Assembly (NCBI RefSeq): GCF_000372645.1
Contig: NZ_APMP01000002.1
Coordinates: 124,001-188,000 of the forward strand
Direction of reading: 5' to 3'
Source: Caulobacter vibrioides OR37
GTDB lineage: Bacteria > Pseudomonadota > Alphaproteobacteria > Caulobacterales > Caulobacteraceae
DNA: 64,000 nt
A program made the position numbers and the translations under genes. The stretch's first letter is position 1, and every line of letters starts with the position of its first letter. Positions 7,649 to 17,048 of this stretch are shown one piece after another. Below the pieces are notes generated by a model, which worked only from the letters and a program-made list of their open reading frames with translations, had not been told where the DNA came from and made no database searches.

Positions 7649-9439
7649 GAGGCTTGCGTCGCGAAGTCGGCGACGACGGCCGCCCAGGGCGTCGGGGCGA
7701 TTTAGCGCCTTGCGGTACTCGTCGCGGCGCTCGTGGATCGAGGCGATGACCAGGCCCATCGGCACACCGATGTCGACCAGCGCCGCTTCCGACAGCTGTA
7801 GGCTAGCCTCGATGGTCTCGGGCACCGCGTCGGTGGCGCCCAGCTCGTAGAGCCGCGCGGCGTGGCGGGCGTCGCGGGCCCGCGCCACGATCGACACGTC
7901 CGGCCGCGCGGCTCGGGTCGCGGCGACCACCGCCTCGGCCGAGTCCGGGGAGTCCATGGTGACGATCACCGCCTTGGCGGTGGCCAGGCCGCAGCGCTCC
8001 AGCAGTTCCAGGCGCGAGGCGTCGCCGTAATAGATGCGTCCGCCCTCGCGCCGTCCCTGCTCCACCAGACGCGCGTCGCGCTCGACCGCCAGCCAGGGCA
8101 GGTCGTGGCGGCCCAGCATGTCGGACACCAGCCTGCCGACCCGGCCATAGCCGACGATCAGAACCTGGCCGGCGGGCTCATCGCCGACATGCTGGACCGG
8201 CGCGGAGCGGGGCGGCGCCTCGCTGGGCTGGGCGACGGGCGCGCGGCGTCCGACGCGGCCGCCCAGCGCGGCCAGGGCCGGGATCAGGAACATGGTCAGG
8301 GTCGCGGAGACCAGCACGGCGTGGCCGATGGCGGCCGGCACGACGCCCGCGCCCACGGCGTTGTCCAGCAGCACGAAGGCGAACTCGCCGCCGGCCGCCA
8401 GGATCAGGCCGGCCTCGATCGCCGCCCGGCGGTCCAGCCCCATGGCCAGGCCGGCGCCGAACACCACCGCCGCCTTGACGACCAGCAGGCCCGCCGCCGC
8501 GCCCAGGATCAGGGCCGGATGGGCGACCAGCAGCGAGAGGTCCAGCCTGATGCCCAGCGACACGAAGAACAGCGACAGCAGCAGTCCCTTGAACGGCTCG
8601 ATCTTGACCTCGACCTCGCGGCGGTACTCGGTCTCGGCCAGCAGCACCCCGGCCACGAACGCCCCCAGCGCCATCGACAGCCCCGACAGCGCGCTGACCA
8701 GCCCCGCCCCGATGATCACCAGCAGGCAGGCGGCCATGAACATTTCTTCGCTCTTGGCCTTGGCGACCGAGCGCATCATCGGCCGCAGCGCCAGGCGCCC
8801 GACCAGGACGATGACGCCCAGGCCAATGCCCGCCGGGACCAGCGAGATCAGGTCGCGCGGCTGGAAGCCGCCGTGGCCGCGCCCGAGGATCTCCAGAGTG
8901 ATCAGGATCGGCGCCACGGCCAGGTCCTGGAACAGCAGCACCGAGAAGGTCGCGCGGCCGGCCTCGGAATGCAGGCGACGGCGCTCGGCCAGCACCGGCA
9001 CGGCGATGGCGGTGGACGACAAGGTCAGGGCCGCGCCGATCGCCAGGGCGGCCATCGGCGCCTGGCCCAGCAGCATGGCGGCCGCGCCCAGGGCCAGCGA
9101 GCCTCCGACCACCTGGATCGCGCCCAGGCCGAACACCAGCTTGCGCATCAGGCGCAGCCGCTCCCACGACAGCTCCAGCCCGATCATGAACAGCAGGAAG
9201 ACGACGCCGAACTCGGCCAGCTGGGCGATCTCGTCGGGCTTGTCGACGGTGACGTGGTTCAGCCAGGGCGCGACGGGGATGAACCGCCCCAGGCCAAAGG
9301 GCCCCAGGATTACCCCGGCCAGCAGATAGCCGAGGATCGGGTTGATCCTCAGGCGCTTGAACAACGGCGCGACGATGCCGGCGGTCGCCAGGAAAAGGAC
9401 CAGGTCCTTGTAGCTCTCTGGGGATACCTCGTGCGCCAC
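7646..9439 (-). CDS. Kef-type cation/proton antiporter (CPA2) with RCK domain
   Basis: Inner-membrane potassium/proton antiporter, 597 residues. About 12 hydrophobic helices fill residues 10-390 (for example ILGYLLAGVILGPFGLG, FLLFMIGLELSWERL, VLLFQDLAVAPILI). A TrkA-N/RCK nucleotide-binding domain follows from about 420 (VLIVGYGRVGRLVSDML, Asp of IYYGDASRLELL). The start is GTG at 9439 with AAGGAGGG 6 bases upstream; no ATG fits as well. No KefF/KefG partner is adjacent. It is one of three CPA2 paralogues in this window. The stop codon comes from the palindromic repeat ending at 7648. Confidence 0.9.
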   Translation of the reverse strand: MAHEVSPESYKDLVLFLATAGIVAPLFKRLRINPILGYLLAGVILGPFGLGRFIPVAPWLNHVTVDKPDEIAQLAEFGVVFLLFMIGLELSWERLRLMRKLVFGLGAIQVVGGSLALGAAAMLLGQAPMAALAIGAALTLSSTAIAVPVLAERRRLHSEAGRATFSVLLFQDLAVAPILITLEILGRGHGGFQPRDLISLVPAGIGLGVIVLVGRLALRPMMRSVAKAKSEEMFMAACLLVIIGAGLVSALSGLSMALGAFVAGVLLAETEYRREVEVKIEPFKGLLLSLFFVSLGIRLDLSLLVAHPALILGAAAGLLVVKAAVVFGAGLAMGLDRRAAIEAGLILAAGGEFAFVLLDNAVGAGVVPAAIGHAVLVSATLTMFLIPALAALGGRVGRRAPVAQPSEAPPRSAPVQHVGDEPAGQVLIVGYGRVGRLVSDMLGRHDLPWLAVERDARLVEQGRREGGRIYYGDASRLELLERCGLATAKAVIVTMDSPDSAEAVVAATRAARPDVSIVARARDARHAARLYELGATDAVPETIEASLQLSEAALVDIGVPMGLVIASIHERRDEYRKALNRPDALGGRRRRLRDASL

Positions 9440-9521
9440 ACGCCCTCCTTCGCGGAGGCCATCCTAAACCGCCGGGTCTGGATGGAACAATCCAAACCCG
9501 GCCGACAGGCTCTACTTTCGA

Positions 9522-11333
9522 CTACGCCGCCAGCCTCTGGGCCTGGGGATCGCCGACCTTGAACTGGCTCATCAGCCGGGCGAGGTCGTCGGCCTCTTGG
9601 GCCAGGCCGTGGCTGGCGGCCGTGGACTGCTCGACCATGGCGGCGTTCTGCTGGGTGACCTGGTCCATCTGATTGACCGCGACATTGACCTCGCCGAGGC
9701 CGGTGGCCTGTTCGCGCGCCGAGGCGGCGATCTCGGCGACGATCTTGCTGACGTCGATGACCTTGGCGACGATGCTCTGGAGCGCCTCGCCGGTCTGGCC
9801 GACCAAATCGACGCCCAGCGTGACCTGGTTGGTCGAGAGGGTGATCAGCGCCTTGATCTCCTTGGCGGCCTCGGCCGAGCGCTGGGCCAGGGCGCGGACT
9901 TCCTGGGCCACCACCGCGAACCCGCGACCGGCCTCGCCGGCGCGAGCGGCTTCGACGCCCGCGTTCAGGGCCAGAAGATTGGTCTGGAAGGCGATCTCGT
10001 CGATGACGCCGATGATCTGGCTGATCTGACGCGAGGAGCTTTCGATCTCGCTCATCGCCGCCACGGCCCGTTCGGCGATCTCGCCGCCGTTTTCAGCGTC
10101 GGTCTTGGCGCCGCCGACCGCCGAGCGCGCGTGTCCCGCGCCCTCGGCGGTGCGATTGACGGTCGAGGTGATCTGCTCCAGCGCCGCAGCGGTCTCCTCG
10201 AGGCTGGCGGCCTGCCTTTCAGTGCGACGCGCCAGGTCGTCGGAGGCCACCGAGATTTCCCGCGCCCCGCCGCTCATCGTCATGACCGCGTGGCGCACGC
10301 CCGAGATGACCGTCTCCAGCTTGGCGATCGAACTGTTGAAGTCATCCTTCAGCTGGACGCTCTTGGGGGCCAGGGTCTCGGTGATGCGGTGGGTCAGGTC
10401 GCCGTTCGACAGGGCGCGCAGGCCTTTGCCCAGCGCCTCGATCGCCGCCCGGTCCTCGGCCGCTTCCCGCGCCCGCTGGGCCTCGGTCTTGGCTCGCTCC
10501 GCCTCGGCCGACTCGCGCATGGCGCTGGTCTCGTTCTCGAGACGCACGGCCTTGAGGCTGTTTTCCTTGAAGGTCTCGAAGGCCCGCGACAACGAGCCCA
10601 CCTCGTCGGCGCGATCGCGATCGGGCGTCTCGACCGCGTAGTCGCCGTCGGCCAGGCGCAGCATCGACTGGGTCATCCGGCCCACGGGCGCGGCGACCAG
10701 GGCGGTGAGCTGCCAGCCCATGCCCACGGCGATGACCAGCAGGCCCAGACCGCCGCCGATCAGCATGGCCACCGACGAGAAGATCGCCTTTTCCTGGGCG
10801 GTCTCGCGAACGGCCATCCGCGCCTGCTCGATCTTACGAACGGCGGCGACGCCCTTGGTGATATGGGTGACGCGCGCCTTCTCGCCGGCGGCGATCAGGG
10901 TTTCGCGCCCCGAGTCCCGCAAGGCCGGATCCAGCGCCGCGCGGGTGAGCGGCGCGCCATATTGAGCCAGCCAGACCTTGGAGTCGTCCTTGGCCTTGGC
11001 CAGGATAGTCTTCTCCTCGGCGGTCAGATCCGACGCCTCGAGCGCGGCGATCGCGGCGTTGAACTGGTTCCAGCCCTCGACATAGGTGTCCATGTACTTC
11101 GGGCTTCCGGTCAGCAGCACGCCGCGCATCTGCGAATTGAAGCGCAGGACGCCCTTCTCGGCGGTCTGGGTCTGATCGATGATCGACTTGCTTTCTTCAT
11201 TCAGCCGGATGGCCTCGCGCATTCCGGTCAGTTGAACGAAGACACTGACAATCATCGCGACCGCCGCGCCCAGCAGCAGGCCGAACGACAGCATGATCTT
11301 GTTGCGGATGGAGATGTTCTTCAGAAAAGACAT
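9522..11333 (-). CDS. Methyl-accepting chemotaxis protein
   Basis: Transmembrane chemoreceptor, 603 residues. TM1 lies at about 13-33, a helical periplasmic ligand domain of four-helix type at 35-185, TM2 at about 187-210, HAMP at 212-265, a second HAMP-like segment near 320-365, then the signalling domain with the conserved hairpin tip [20 protein letters not shown]. Alanine/glutamate-rich methylation helices flank the tip. No CheR/CheB pentapeptide is visible at the C-terminus (ends QAQRLAA). The ATG at 11333 follows a GGAG site; the open frame to 11423 adds only non-homologous residues. The ligand is unknown. Confidence 0.93.
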   Translation of the reverse strand: MSFLKNISIRNKIMLSFGLLLGAAVAMIVSVFVQLTGMREAIRLNEESKSIIDQTQTAEKGVLRFNSQMRGVLLTGSPKYMDTYVEGWNQFNAAIAALEASDLTAEEKTILAKAKDDSKVWLAQYGAPLTRAALDPALRDSGRETLIAAGEKARVTHITKGVAAVRKIEQARMAVRETAQEKAIFSSVAMLIGGGLGLLVIAVGMGWQLTALVAAPVGRMTQSMLRLADGDYAVETPDRDRADEVGSLSRAFETFKENSLKAVRLENETSAMRESAEAERAKTEAQRAREAAEDRAAIEALGKGLRALSNGDLTHRITETLAPKSVQLKDDFNSSIAKLETVISGVRHAVMTMSGGAREISVASDDLARRTERQAASLEETAAALEQITSTVNRTAEGAGHARSAVGGAKTDAENGGEIAERAVAAMSEIESSSRQISQIIGVIDEIAFQTNLLALNAGVEAARAGEAGRGFAVVAQEVRALAQRSAEAAKEIKALITLSTNQVTLGVDLVGQTGEALQSIVAKVIDVSKIVAEIAASAREQATGLGEVNVAVNQMDQVTQQNAAMVEQSTAASHGLAQEADDLARLMSQFKVGDPQAQRLAA

Positions 11334-11425
11334 CCGTGTACTCCCGAGCACGCCAGGGCGTGGAACAACTGGCGCGCCTTCCGACGAGGAACCGAGGGGC
11401 GTCGGAAGACGCGTCCCGCTCAAGC

Positions 11426-12913
11426 TTAGAATTCGATCTGCATCCGGGCCTGGACGACCGTGACGTCGGCGTCATTCTCGACCGCGCCGACGCGACGGTT
11501 GTTGATCTTGGCCTTGGTCACGTTCGTCATCAGACGGACGTTGTTGTACGGGTACCAGTTGGCCCCCGCGGTCACGCCTTCGTAGGTCCCGGCCGTCGCC
11601 AGGCCGGGCTGGGCGGTCGGGGCGACGACGGTGTTGGCGCTCATCTTGCTCAGGTCGGCATAGTCGTAGCGCAGGGCCAATTCGTAGGCGCCCAGGCCGC
11701 CCTTATCGATCGGGCGCAGCACCTTGATCTTTCCGAACTGTCCGGCGGCGCTGTAGGGGCGGACCTCCCCGGTCGGAAACCAGCTGGCGAACACATAGCC
11801 GGTCACGACATTGAAGTTGTCGCCGCCATTGGCGGCGCTGAGCGCCGTCGACACCCGGTCGACCCGGATCTGGGCCAGCTCGCCCTGCAGCGAGACGTTG
11901 CGATGGGCCCAGGCGGCTTCGCCAGACCAGGTGGTGTCGCTCTTGCCCACCGCGCCCGTCGAGAGATACACGCCGCCGGCGGCGTTCTGGGGCCGATAGG
12001 CCGTGTTGGCGGCCGCCGAATAGGTGAAGCCGGTCTCGCCGCCGGCGTCGCGATAGCGGACAGAGGCGCCCAGGTGGACGGTGTCGCTGGGGGTCATGAC
12101 GGGCGCCCAGGTGGCGCGCGCCATGAAGCCCGACCGTTCGCGGGTATTGTTGGCGTCATAGCCCCCGGTCGTCACGTCGGCCTTGTTGATCGAGTCGCCT
12201 TGCAGCGCGCCTCGCAACGACCAGTTCCGCCCCAGCTTGGTGACCTGCGCGGCCAGCACGAAGCCGCTGTCGGTCAGATCGCCGAACGGCCCGCGCTCCA
12301 TGAAGGTGATGGTCTTGATCGAGGTCAGGTTCTCCAGACCGCCGACCTTCTGGTTGCCGACCGTCAGCAGCAGGCCGTCGCGCGTCTTGTACTCGATGAC
12401 CGCGTCGTCCCAGGACCAGGCCGAACCGTTGGCCGCCCCGCCCTCAAGGCGATAGGCGAAGGGACCGATCATGCCCTCGGCGCCCAGGAAGAGCTGCCGG
12501 GCGCGATATTGCCGGGACTTGTAGGTCGGCGCGTTGTCCCGATCGACGCCGACGTCGACCGCGTCGATCAGCAGGCGTCCGCGCGGCTTGAACGTCAGGC
12601 CGCTGGCGTCGGTGAAGCGCGGCGAACCTTCCCACTTGATCTGGGTGGCCGCGCCCGGATCGGCCGGCTTGGCGGCGACGGCGGTTTTAGCCGGCGCGGC
12701 GGCCGCGGCCGCGACCGAACCCTGGGGCGTCCCTTGAGCCTGGGCCAGGGCGTTGGCCTGGGCCTCCAGAGACCGCAGGCGCTCCTGCATCAGCTGGATC
12801 TGAGACCTCAGGTCGTCCAGCGTCACGGCGGGGGTGGGCGACGGCTCCGCCGCCGCGGCGGCGCCAGAGACCATCGAGACCGAGAGCAAGGTCAGAGCAA
12901 GTAATTTCCGCAC
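11426..12913 (-). CDS. Porin of the OprO/OprP phosphate-selective family
   Basis: Outer membrane anion porin, 495 residues, expected to form 16-strand barrels as trimers. Seen: signal peptide ending near GAAAAAEP, a short coiled coil at 30-60 ([21 protein letters not shown]) typical of this family, an Ala-rich spacer, then the barrel with GRLLIDAV at its first strand and terminal Phe in QARMQIEF, the outer membrane sorting residue. The start is GTG at 12913, which gives a clean signal peptide. Upstream DNA shows no clear Pho box. The phosphate preference is inferred from the family only. Confidence 0.85.
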   Translation of the reverse strand: MRKLLALTLLSVSMVSGAAAAAEPSPTPAVTLDDLRSQIQLMQERLRSLEAQANALAQAQGTPQGSVAAAAAAPAKTAVAAKPADPGAATQIKWEGSPRFTDASGLTFKPRGRLLIDAVDVGVDRDNAPTYKSRQYRARQLFLGAEGMIGPFAYRLEGGAANGSAWSWDDAVIEYKTRDGLLLTVGNQKVGGLENLTSIKTITFMERGPFGDLTDSGFVLAAQVTKLGRNWSLRGALQGDSINKADVTTGGYDANNTRERSGFMARATWAPVMTPSDTVHLGASVRYRDAGGETGFTYSAAANTAYRPQNAAGGVYLSTGAVGKSDTTWSGEAAWAHRNVSLQGELAQIRVDRVSTALSAANGGDNFNVVTGYVFASWFPTGEVRPYSAAGQFGKIKVLRPIDKGGLGAYELALRYDYADLSKMSANTVVAPTAQPGLATAGTYEGVTAGANWYPYNNVRLMTNVTKAKINNRRVGAVENDADVTVVQARMQIEF

Positions 12914-13361
12914 GATACTTAAACAACCCCGAATATTGGAGAATTTGTGCGTTCATTTCTCGGTTCCGTAAGGTAAACATGCGATTAATCGGGCGGACGT
13001 GCGACAAAATGACCTAATTTCATCTGAAACTATTATTGGGCCGCTCTTCTTATGATTGAATTCAGTACAGTTCATCGACTGACGCCGCCGACGGAGAAGA
13101 CCTTGGCCAGGCGCGCCTTAGAAAATATCCGCAATTATTACAAAGACATACAAGGATATTTCCCGCGCCGCGTCAGCGAACGCCGATATAAATCATCTTG
13201 AGCACTCAACTCATACGTCACCATTGGACGCGAACGGGATTGTGCGCGCGCGGGCGCCCAGACCTCTCGGGGCGCGCCGGCTTGCGGCGAGCGGGCGTCC
13301 GCTGAAGCGCGATGCGTTATCCGGGATCCCTATGCGGCCTGAAGCCCGCGGGCCGCGGAGC
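12914..13361. other. Intergenic region upstream of the porin with an AT-rich inverted repeat
   Basis: 448-bp gap, unusually AT-rich for this genome, between the porin start and the XRE gene end. It holds an inverted repeat AAATATCC (13124-13131) / GGATATTT (13155-13162) with a 23-base spacer that is almost entirely A/T. This is probably part of the porin's promoter or operator region, but no sigma element is convincing. No gene is supported. Confidence 0.35.
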
Positions 13362-13637
13362 TTATCGCGGCCGAGCTAGGCGGACGCCCGCGCCCGCCTC
13401 GTCGGCGGCGATGAGTCGCACGCCGGCGGCCTCGATCGCCTCGATCAGCAGGCGCTCGGTGCTGTGGTGCAGGGCGTGGCGCTCGGTCTCGAAGTCCTTG
13501 ACCGTGCTGCGCGACACGCCCGCCCGGTCGGCGAGCTCGCCCTGCGACCAGTTGATCAGTCCGCGGGCGGCGCGGCACTGCGCCGGAAGAAGGATTTTCG
13601 CGTGGGGCATCTGGCGAACCGGGGCGGCGTCGCCCAT
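13362..13637 (-). CDS. Small XRE-family helix-turn-helix regulator
   Basis: 91 residues. A single Cro/C1-type DNA-binding domain at about 18-60: CRAARGLINWSQGELADRAG, VSRSTVKDFETERH, then a short C-terminal tail with EAAGVRLI. Proteins of this type in alphaproteobacteria are usually 70-90 residues and regulate neighbours. It is divergent from the YbaL-type antiporter, with only 44 bp between the two starts, so shared control is possible. ATG at 13637 is used; an internal ATG (MPHAKILLPAQ) is equally plausible because neither has a good ribosome site. Confidence 0.75.
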   Translation of the reverse strand: MGDAAPVRQMPHAKILLPAQCRAARGLINWSQGELADRAGVSRSTVKDFETERHALHHSTERLLIEAIEAAGVRLIAADEAGAGVRLARPR

Positions 13638-13670
13638 ATTGGTTGAGTACGCCCGAAAAGAATGACCGTC

Positions 13671-13684
13671 AAGGAGCGCCTTTG
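13671..13684 (+). promoter_or_regulatory. Ribosome binding site and TTG start of the YbaL-type gene
   Basis: AAGGAG at 13671-13676 lies 5 bases before TTG at 13682. The protein read from this TTG aligns at its first residues with E. coli YbaL (initiator then HH...I.TIV), whereas the upstream in-frame codons are not family-like. This decides the start. Confidence 0.7.
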
Positions 13685-15337
13685 CACCATACCTCGCTGA
13701 TCGCCACCATCGTCGCGGGCCTGGGTCTGGCCTTCGTTTTCGGCGCCATCGCCAACCGGCTGAAGCTGCCGGTCCTGGTCGGCTATCTGCTGGCGGGCGT
13801 GCTGGTCGGGCCTTTCACGCCTGGCTATGTCGCCGATCAGGAACTGGCGCCGCAGCTGGCCGAGATCGGCGTGATCCTGCTGATGTTCGGCGTCGGTCTG
13901 CACTTCTCGCTGAAGGACCTTATGGCGGTGAAGACCATCGCCATTCCCGGCGCCCTCGCCCAAATCGCGGCGGCGACGGTGATGGGCCTGGGCCTCTCGG
14001 TCGCCCTGGGCTGGAGCATCGGCGCGGGCGTGGTGTTCGGCCTGGCCCTGTCGGTGGCCTCGACCGTGGTGCTGCTGCGCGCCCTGCAGGAGCGACGCCT
14101 GATCGAGACGTCGCGCGGCAAGATCGCGGTGGGCTGGTTGATCGTCGAGGACCTGGTCATGGTGCTGGCGCTCGTGCTGCTGCCGGCCCTGTCCGGCGTG
14201 ATGGGCGGCGTCGCGCCCGAGTCGGGCGGCGGCGGCGTTCTCACCGCCTTCGCCCTGACCATCGGCAAGGTCGCCGCCTTCGTCGCGCTGATGCTGATCG
14301 TCGGGCGGCGGGTGATCCCCTGGGTTCTGCATCGCATCGCCCATACCGGCTCGCGCGAGCTGTTCCGCCTGTCGGTGCTGGCCATCGCGCTCGGCGTCGC
14401 CTTCGGCTCGGCCACGCTGTTCGGCGTGTCGTTCGCCCTGGGCGCCTTCTTCGCCGGGATGATCATGGCCGAAAGCGAACTGTCCCAGCAGGCCGCCAAC
14501 GAGACGCTGCCGCTGCGCGACGCGTTCGCGGTGCTGTTCTTCGTCTCGATCGGGATGCTGTTCGACCCGACCGTGCTGCTGCGCGAGCCGCTGGCGGTGC
14601 TGGCCGCCCTGGCGATCATCGTGGTCGGCAAGTCGCTGGCGGCGCTGATCATCGTCCTGGCCTTCCGCCGGCCGATGAGCACGGCGCTAACCATCTCGGT
14701 CAGCCTGGCCCAGATCGGCGAGTTCTCGTTCATCCTGGCCGGGTTGGGCGTGTCGCTGAAGCTGCTGCCGGCGCAAGGCCGCGACCTGATCCTGGCCGGC
14801 GCCATCCTGTCGATCCTGGTCAATCCGCTGCTGTTCGTGATGCTGGACCGGCTGCTTCCCAAGCTGATGGCCAAGGAAGGTTCGGGCGAGGCCGCGATCG
14901 CCGCCGCCGCCCGGCCGCACGCGGTGCTGGTCGGCTATGGCCGGGTCGGCAAGCGGGTCGCCGAGGGCCTGAAGGCCGTCACGCCCCTGGTGGTGATCGA
15001 GGACGACGCCGAGCGAGCCGAGGACCTGCGCGCCGCCGGCTTCGAGACGGTCGGCGGCAACGCCGTGCGTCCCGAGGTGCTGCTGAAGGCCGGGCTCTCC
15101 AAGGCCACCCACCTTTTTATCGCCGTGCCCAATCCGTTCGAGGCCGCCCGGATCATCGAACAGGCCCGCGCCGCCAACCCCCGCGCGCGGATCGTCGCCC
15201 GCGCCTATACCGACGCCGACGTCGCCCTGTTGAAGGCCGTCGGCGCCACCGAGGCCCTGATCGGCGAGGACGAGATCGCGCGCGGCATGTTGGCGAGGGC
15301 GCCGCGCAAGACGAAACCCGCGCCGCAACATCACTAG
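13682..15337 (+). CDS. ybaL: YbaL-type cation:proton antiporter with TrkA-N domain
   Basis: Inner-membrane CPA2 antiporter, 551 residues, clearly of the YbaL branch: VGYLLAGVLVGPFTPGYVAD, LLMFGVGLHFSLKDLMAVK, VGWLIVEDLVMVLALVLLP, ESELSQQAANETLPLRDAF and the C-terminal end EALIGEDEIARGML are typical. About 12 membrane helices are followed by a Rossmann domain from about 410 (VLVGYGRVGKRVAEGL). It starts at TTG. It is divergent from the small XRE gene. The transported ion is not settled for this branch; potassium/proton exchange is the usual inference. Confidence 0.92.
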   Translation: MHHTSLIATIVAGLGLAFVFGAIANRLKLPVLVGYLLAGVLVGPFTPGYVADQELAPQLAEIGVILLMFGVGLHFSLKDLMAVKTIAIPGALAQIAAATVMGLGLSVALGWSIGAGVVFGLALSVASTVVLLRALQERRLIETSRGKIAVGWLIVEDLVMVLALVLLPALSGVMGGVAPESGGGGVLTAFALTIGKVAAFVALMLIVGRRVIPWVLHRIAHTGSRELFRLSVLAIALGVAFGSATLFGVSFALGAFFAGMIMAESELSQQAANETLPLRDAFAVLFFVSIGMLFDPTVLLREPLAVLAALAIIVVGKSLAALIIVLAFRRPMSTALTISVSLAQIGEFSFILAGLGVSLKLLPAQGRDLILAGAILSILVNPLLFVMLDRLLPKLMAKEGSGEAAIAAAARPHAVLVGYGRVGKRVAEGLKAVTPLVVIEDDAERAEDLRAAGFETVGGNAVRPEVLLKAGLSKATHLFIAVPNPFEAARIIEQARAANPRARIVARAYTDADVALLKAVGATEALIGEDEIARGMLARAPRKTKPAPQHH

Positions 15338-15531
15338 ATTATCGCGCGACGAGCAACCGCGCCCGCCTGCTCCTGGGAACAGCCTCGAACCGCCGCGAGA
15401 TCCGAGCGCCAAGACCTGGGTCTGCCTGGCGGCGACGTGCGACATTGTGGCCAAAATCCCTTCGAACTTAAGGACTTGGCCAGCTGACGATTCAGACGAT
15501 AAGGTCGACGCTCGAAGCCTCGGAGCCGCCG

Positions 15532-16599
15532 ATGGGTGGAACGCCCAAACCGACCCGCGAAGCGCGCTCTTCTCGGGAGCGACAGGCCGGCAAGTCCGCC
15601 GCCGGAGACGCGCGTTACCGGGCCATCGTCGACACCGCCGTCGATGCGATCGTGGTGATCGACGAACGCGGACGGATCGAGGCGTTCAACCCGGCCGCCG
15701 AGCGCCTGTTCGGCTACACGGCCGTCGAGATGATCGGCCACAACGTCAATATGCTGATGCCGGAGCCCTATCACGCCGAGCATGACGGCTATCTGGCGCG
15801 CTACCGGGACACCGGCGAGCGGCGGATCATCGGCATCGGCCGCGAGGTCAACGGCCTTCGCGCCGACGGCTCGACCTTCCCGCTGGAGCTGTCGATCGCC
15901 GAGTGGCGCGACCGCGACAAGCGCTTCTTCACCGGCGTCATGCGCGACATCACCGAGCGGCGGCGCGCCGAGGAGCTGCAGCGGCTGCTGGTCAACGAGC
16001 TGAACCATCGGGTCAAGAACACCCTGGCCACCGTGCAGTCCGTCGCCGGGCAGACCCTGCGCAACGCCGCCGACCTGGGCGACGCGCGGGAGTCGCTGAC
16101 GACCCGGCTGCTGGCCCTGTCGCGCGGCCACGACATCCTGACCCGGGAAAGCTGGGACGGCGCCGAGCTGGCCGATATCGTGGCCGCCGTCGTGGCCAGC
16201 CACGGCGAGGTCGAGCGCTTCTCCATCGAGGGCCCGCCGGTGCGCCTGGCGCCCAAGGCGGCCCTGGCGCTGTCGATGGCGCTGCACGAACTGATGACCA
16301 ACGCCGCCAAGTACGGCGCCCTGTCCAACGCGGACGGGCACGTGCGGCTCGTTTGGAAACGCGTGGCAACGGCCGACGCCCAAGAGCGGCTGAACATGAC
16401 GTGGGAAGAAATCAATGGGCCAGTGGTCTCCCGTCCGACTCGGCAGGGCTTTGGAACGCGCCTCATCACCGGCGGTCTGGCGCGCGAACTCGGCGGGAAT
16501 GTCCGGCTCGACTATCCGCCAGGCGGCGTCGTCTGCGAGATCGACGCCGAACTCGCCCGGACCGGCCAGTCGAACCGTTTCATCCGCGGCGCGGCCTGA
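15532..16599 (+). CDS. PAS-domain sensor kinase of the HWE family
   Basis: Cytoplasmic histidine kinase, 355 residues without membrane segments. An FixL-like PAS domain spans about 28-145 (AIVDTAVDAIVVIDERGRIEAF, GREVNGLRADGSTFPLELSI). The dimerisation/phosphoacceptor box is LNELNHRVKNTLATVQ with His near 164, and the HWE-type ATPase has ALHELMTNAAKYGALS and the WEE motif in LNMTWEEINGP. It is followed by, and slightly out of frame with, a receiver gene. The pairing resembles LovK/LovR-type systems linked to the general stress response. No heme-axial His is obvious, so the signal is unknown. Confidence 0.9.
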   Translation: MGGTPKPTREARSSRERQAGKSAAGDARYRAIVDTAVDAIVVIDERGRIEAFNPAAERLFGYTAVEMIGHNVNMLMPEPYHAEHDGYLARYRDTGERRIIGIGREVNGLRADGSTFPLELSIAEWRDRDKRFFTGVMRDITERRRAEELQRLLVNELNHRVKNTLATVQSVAGQTLRNAADLGDARESLTTRLLALSRGHDILTRESWDGAELADIVAAVVASHGEVERFSIEGPPVRLAPKAALALSMALHELMTNAAKYGALSNADGHVRLVWKRVATADAQERLNMTWEEINGPVVSRPTRQGFGTRLITGGLARELGGNVRLDYPPGGVVCEIDAELARTGQSNRFIRGAA

Positions 16600-16609
16600 A
16601 CCGCTGCGC

Positions 16610-16951
16610 GTGCTGGTCGTCGAGGACGAGCTGTTCGTGGCCATGCTGGTCGAGGACCTGCTGAGCGACCTGGGCTGCGAGGTCGTCGGTCCCGCGGCCT
16701 CGGCGAGCGAGGCGGTCAGGCTCGCCGAGCGCGAGAGCTTCGATCTGGCCCTGCTGGACGTGAACCTGGGCGACGGCGAGACCTCGTTCCGCACGGCCGA
16801 GATCCTGCGCGAGCGCGGCGTGGCGTTCGCCTTCGTCACCGGCTATGGCGATCAGGGCGTCCGGCCCGACCTTCGCGACGCGCCGATCGTGTCCAAGCCC
16901 ATCGACCCCCGACAGCTCGCCCGGGTCATCGACCGCATCGGCAATGGGTAG
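16610..16951 (+). CDS. Single-domain response regulator
   Basis: Stand-alone receiver, about 113 residues. Seen: acidic pocket VVEDE, phosphoacceptor Asp in LALLDVNLG, Thr/Ser switch region FVTGYGD, and Lys in IVSKPID. No output domain. Start uncertain: GTG at 16610 trims the first strand by two residues, and an upstream CTG or coupling from the kinase stop (16599) is possible; the open frame back to 16415 overlaps the kinase and is not receiver-like. Expected to act as phosphate sink or relay partner of the adjacent kinase. Confidence 0.85.
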   Translation: MLVVEDELFVAMLVEDLLSDLGCEVVGPAASASEAVRLAERESFDLALLDVNLGDGETSFRTAEILRERGVAFAFVTGYGDQGVRPDLRDAPIVSKPIDPRQLARVIDRIGNG

Positions 16952-17048
16952 AGCGCGCCGCGCCGCCGCCGAAACGCGCAAGATGAACTTTTTTTAAGGG
17001 AACGATTTTTTCGCGCCGTTGCAGATTGCCGCAGGCTCACACCTACGG

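Noticed and set aside
7862-9562. 566-residue plus-strand frame opposite the Kef-type gene
   Set aside because: Gln/Arg/Gly-rich composition with no motifs, typical of the antisense of a GC-rich membrane protein gene.
12914-13080. Pho box upstream of the OprO/P-type porin
   Set aside because: GTCAT-like pieces occur but not with the 11-bp direct repeat spacing.
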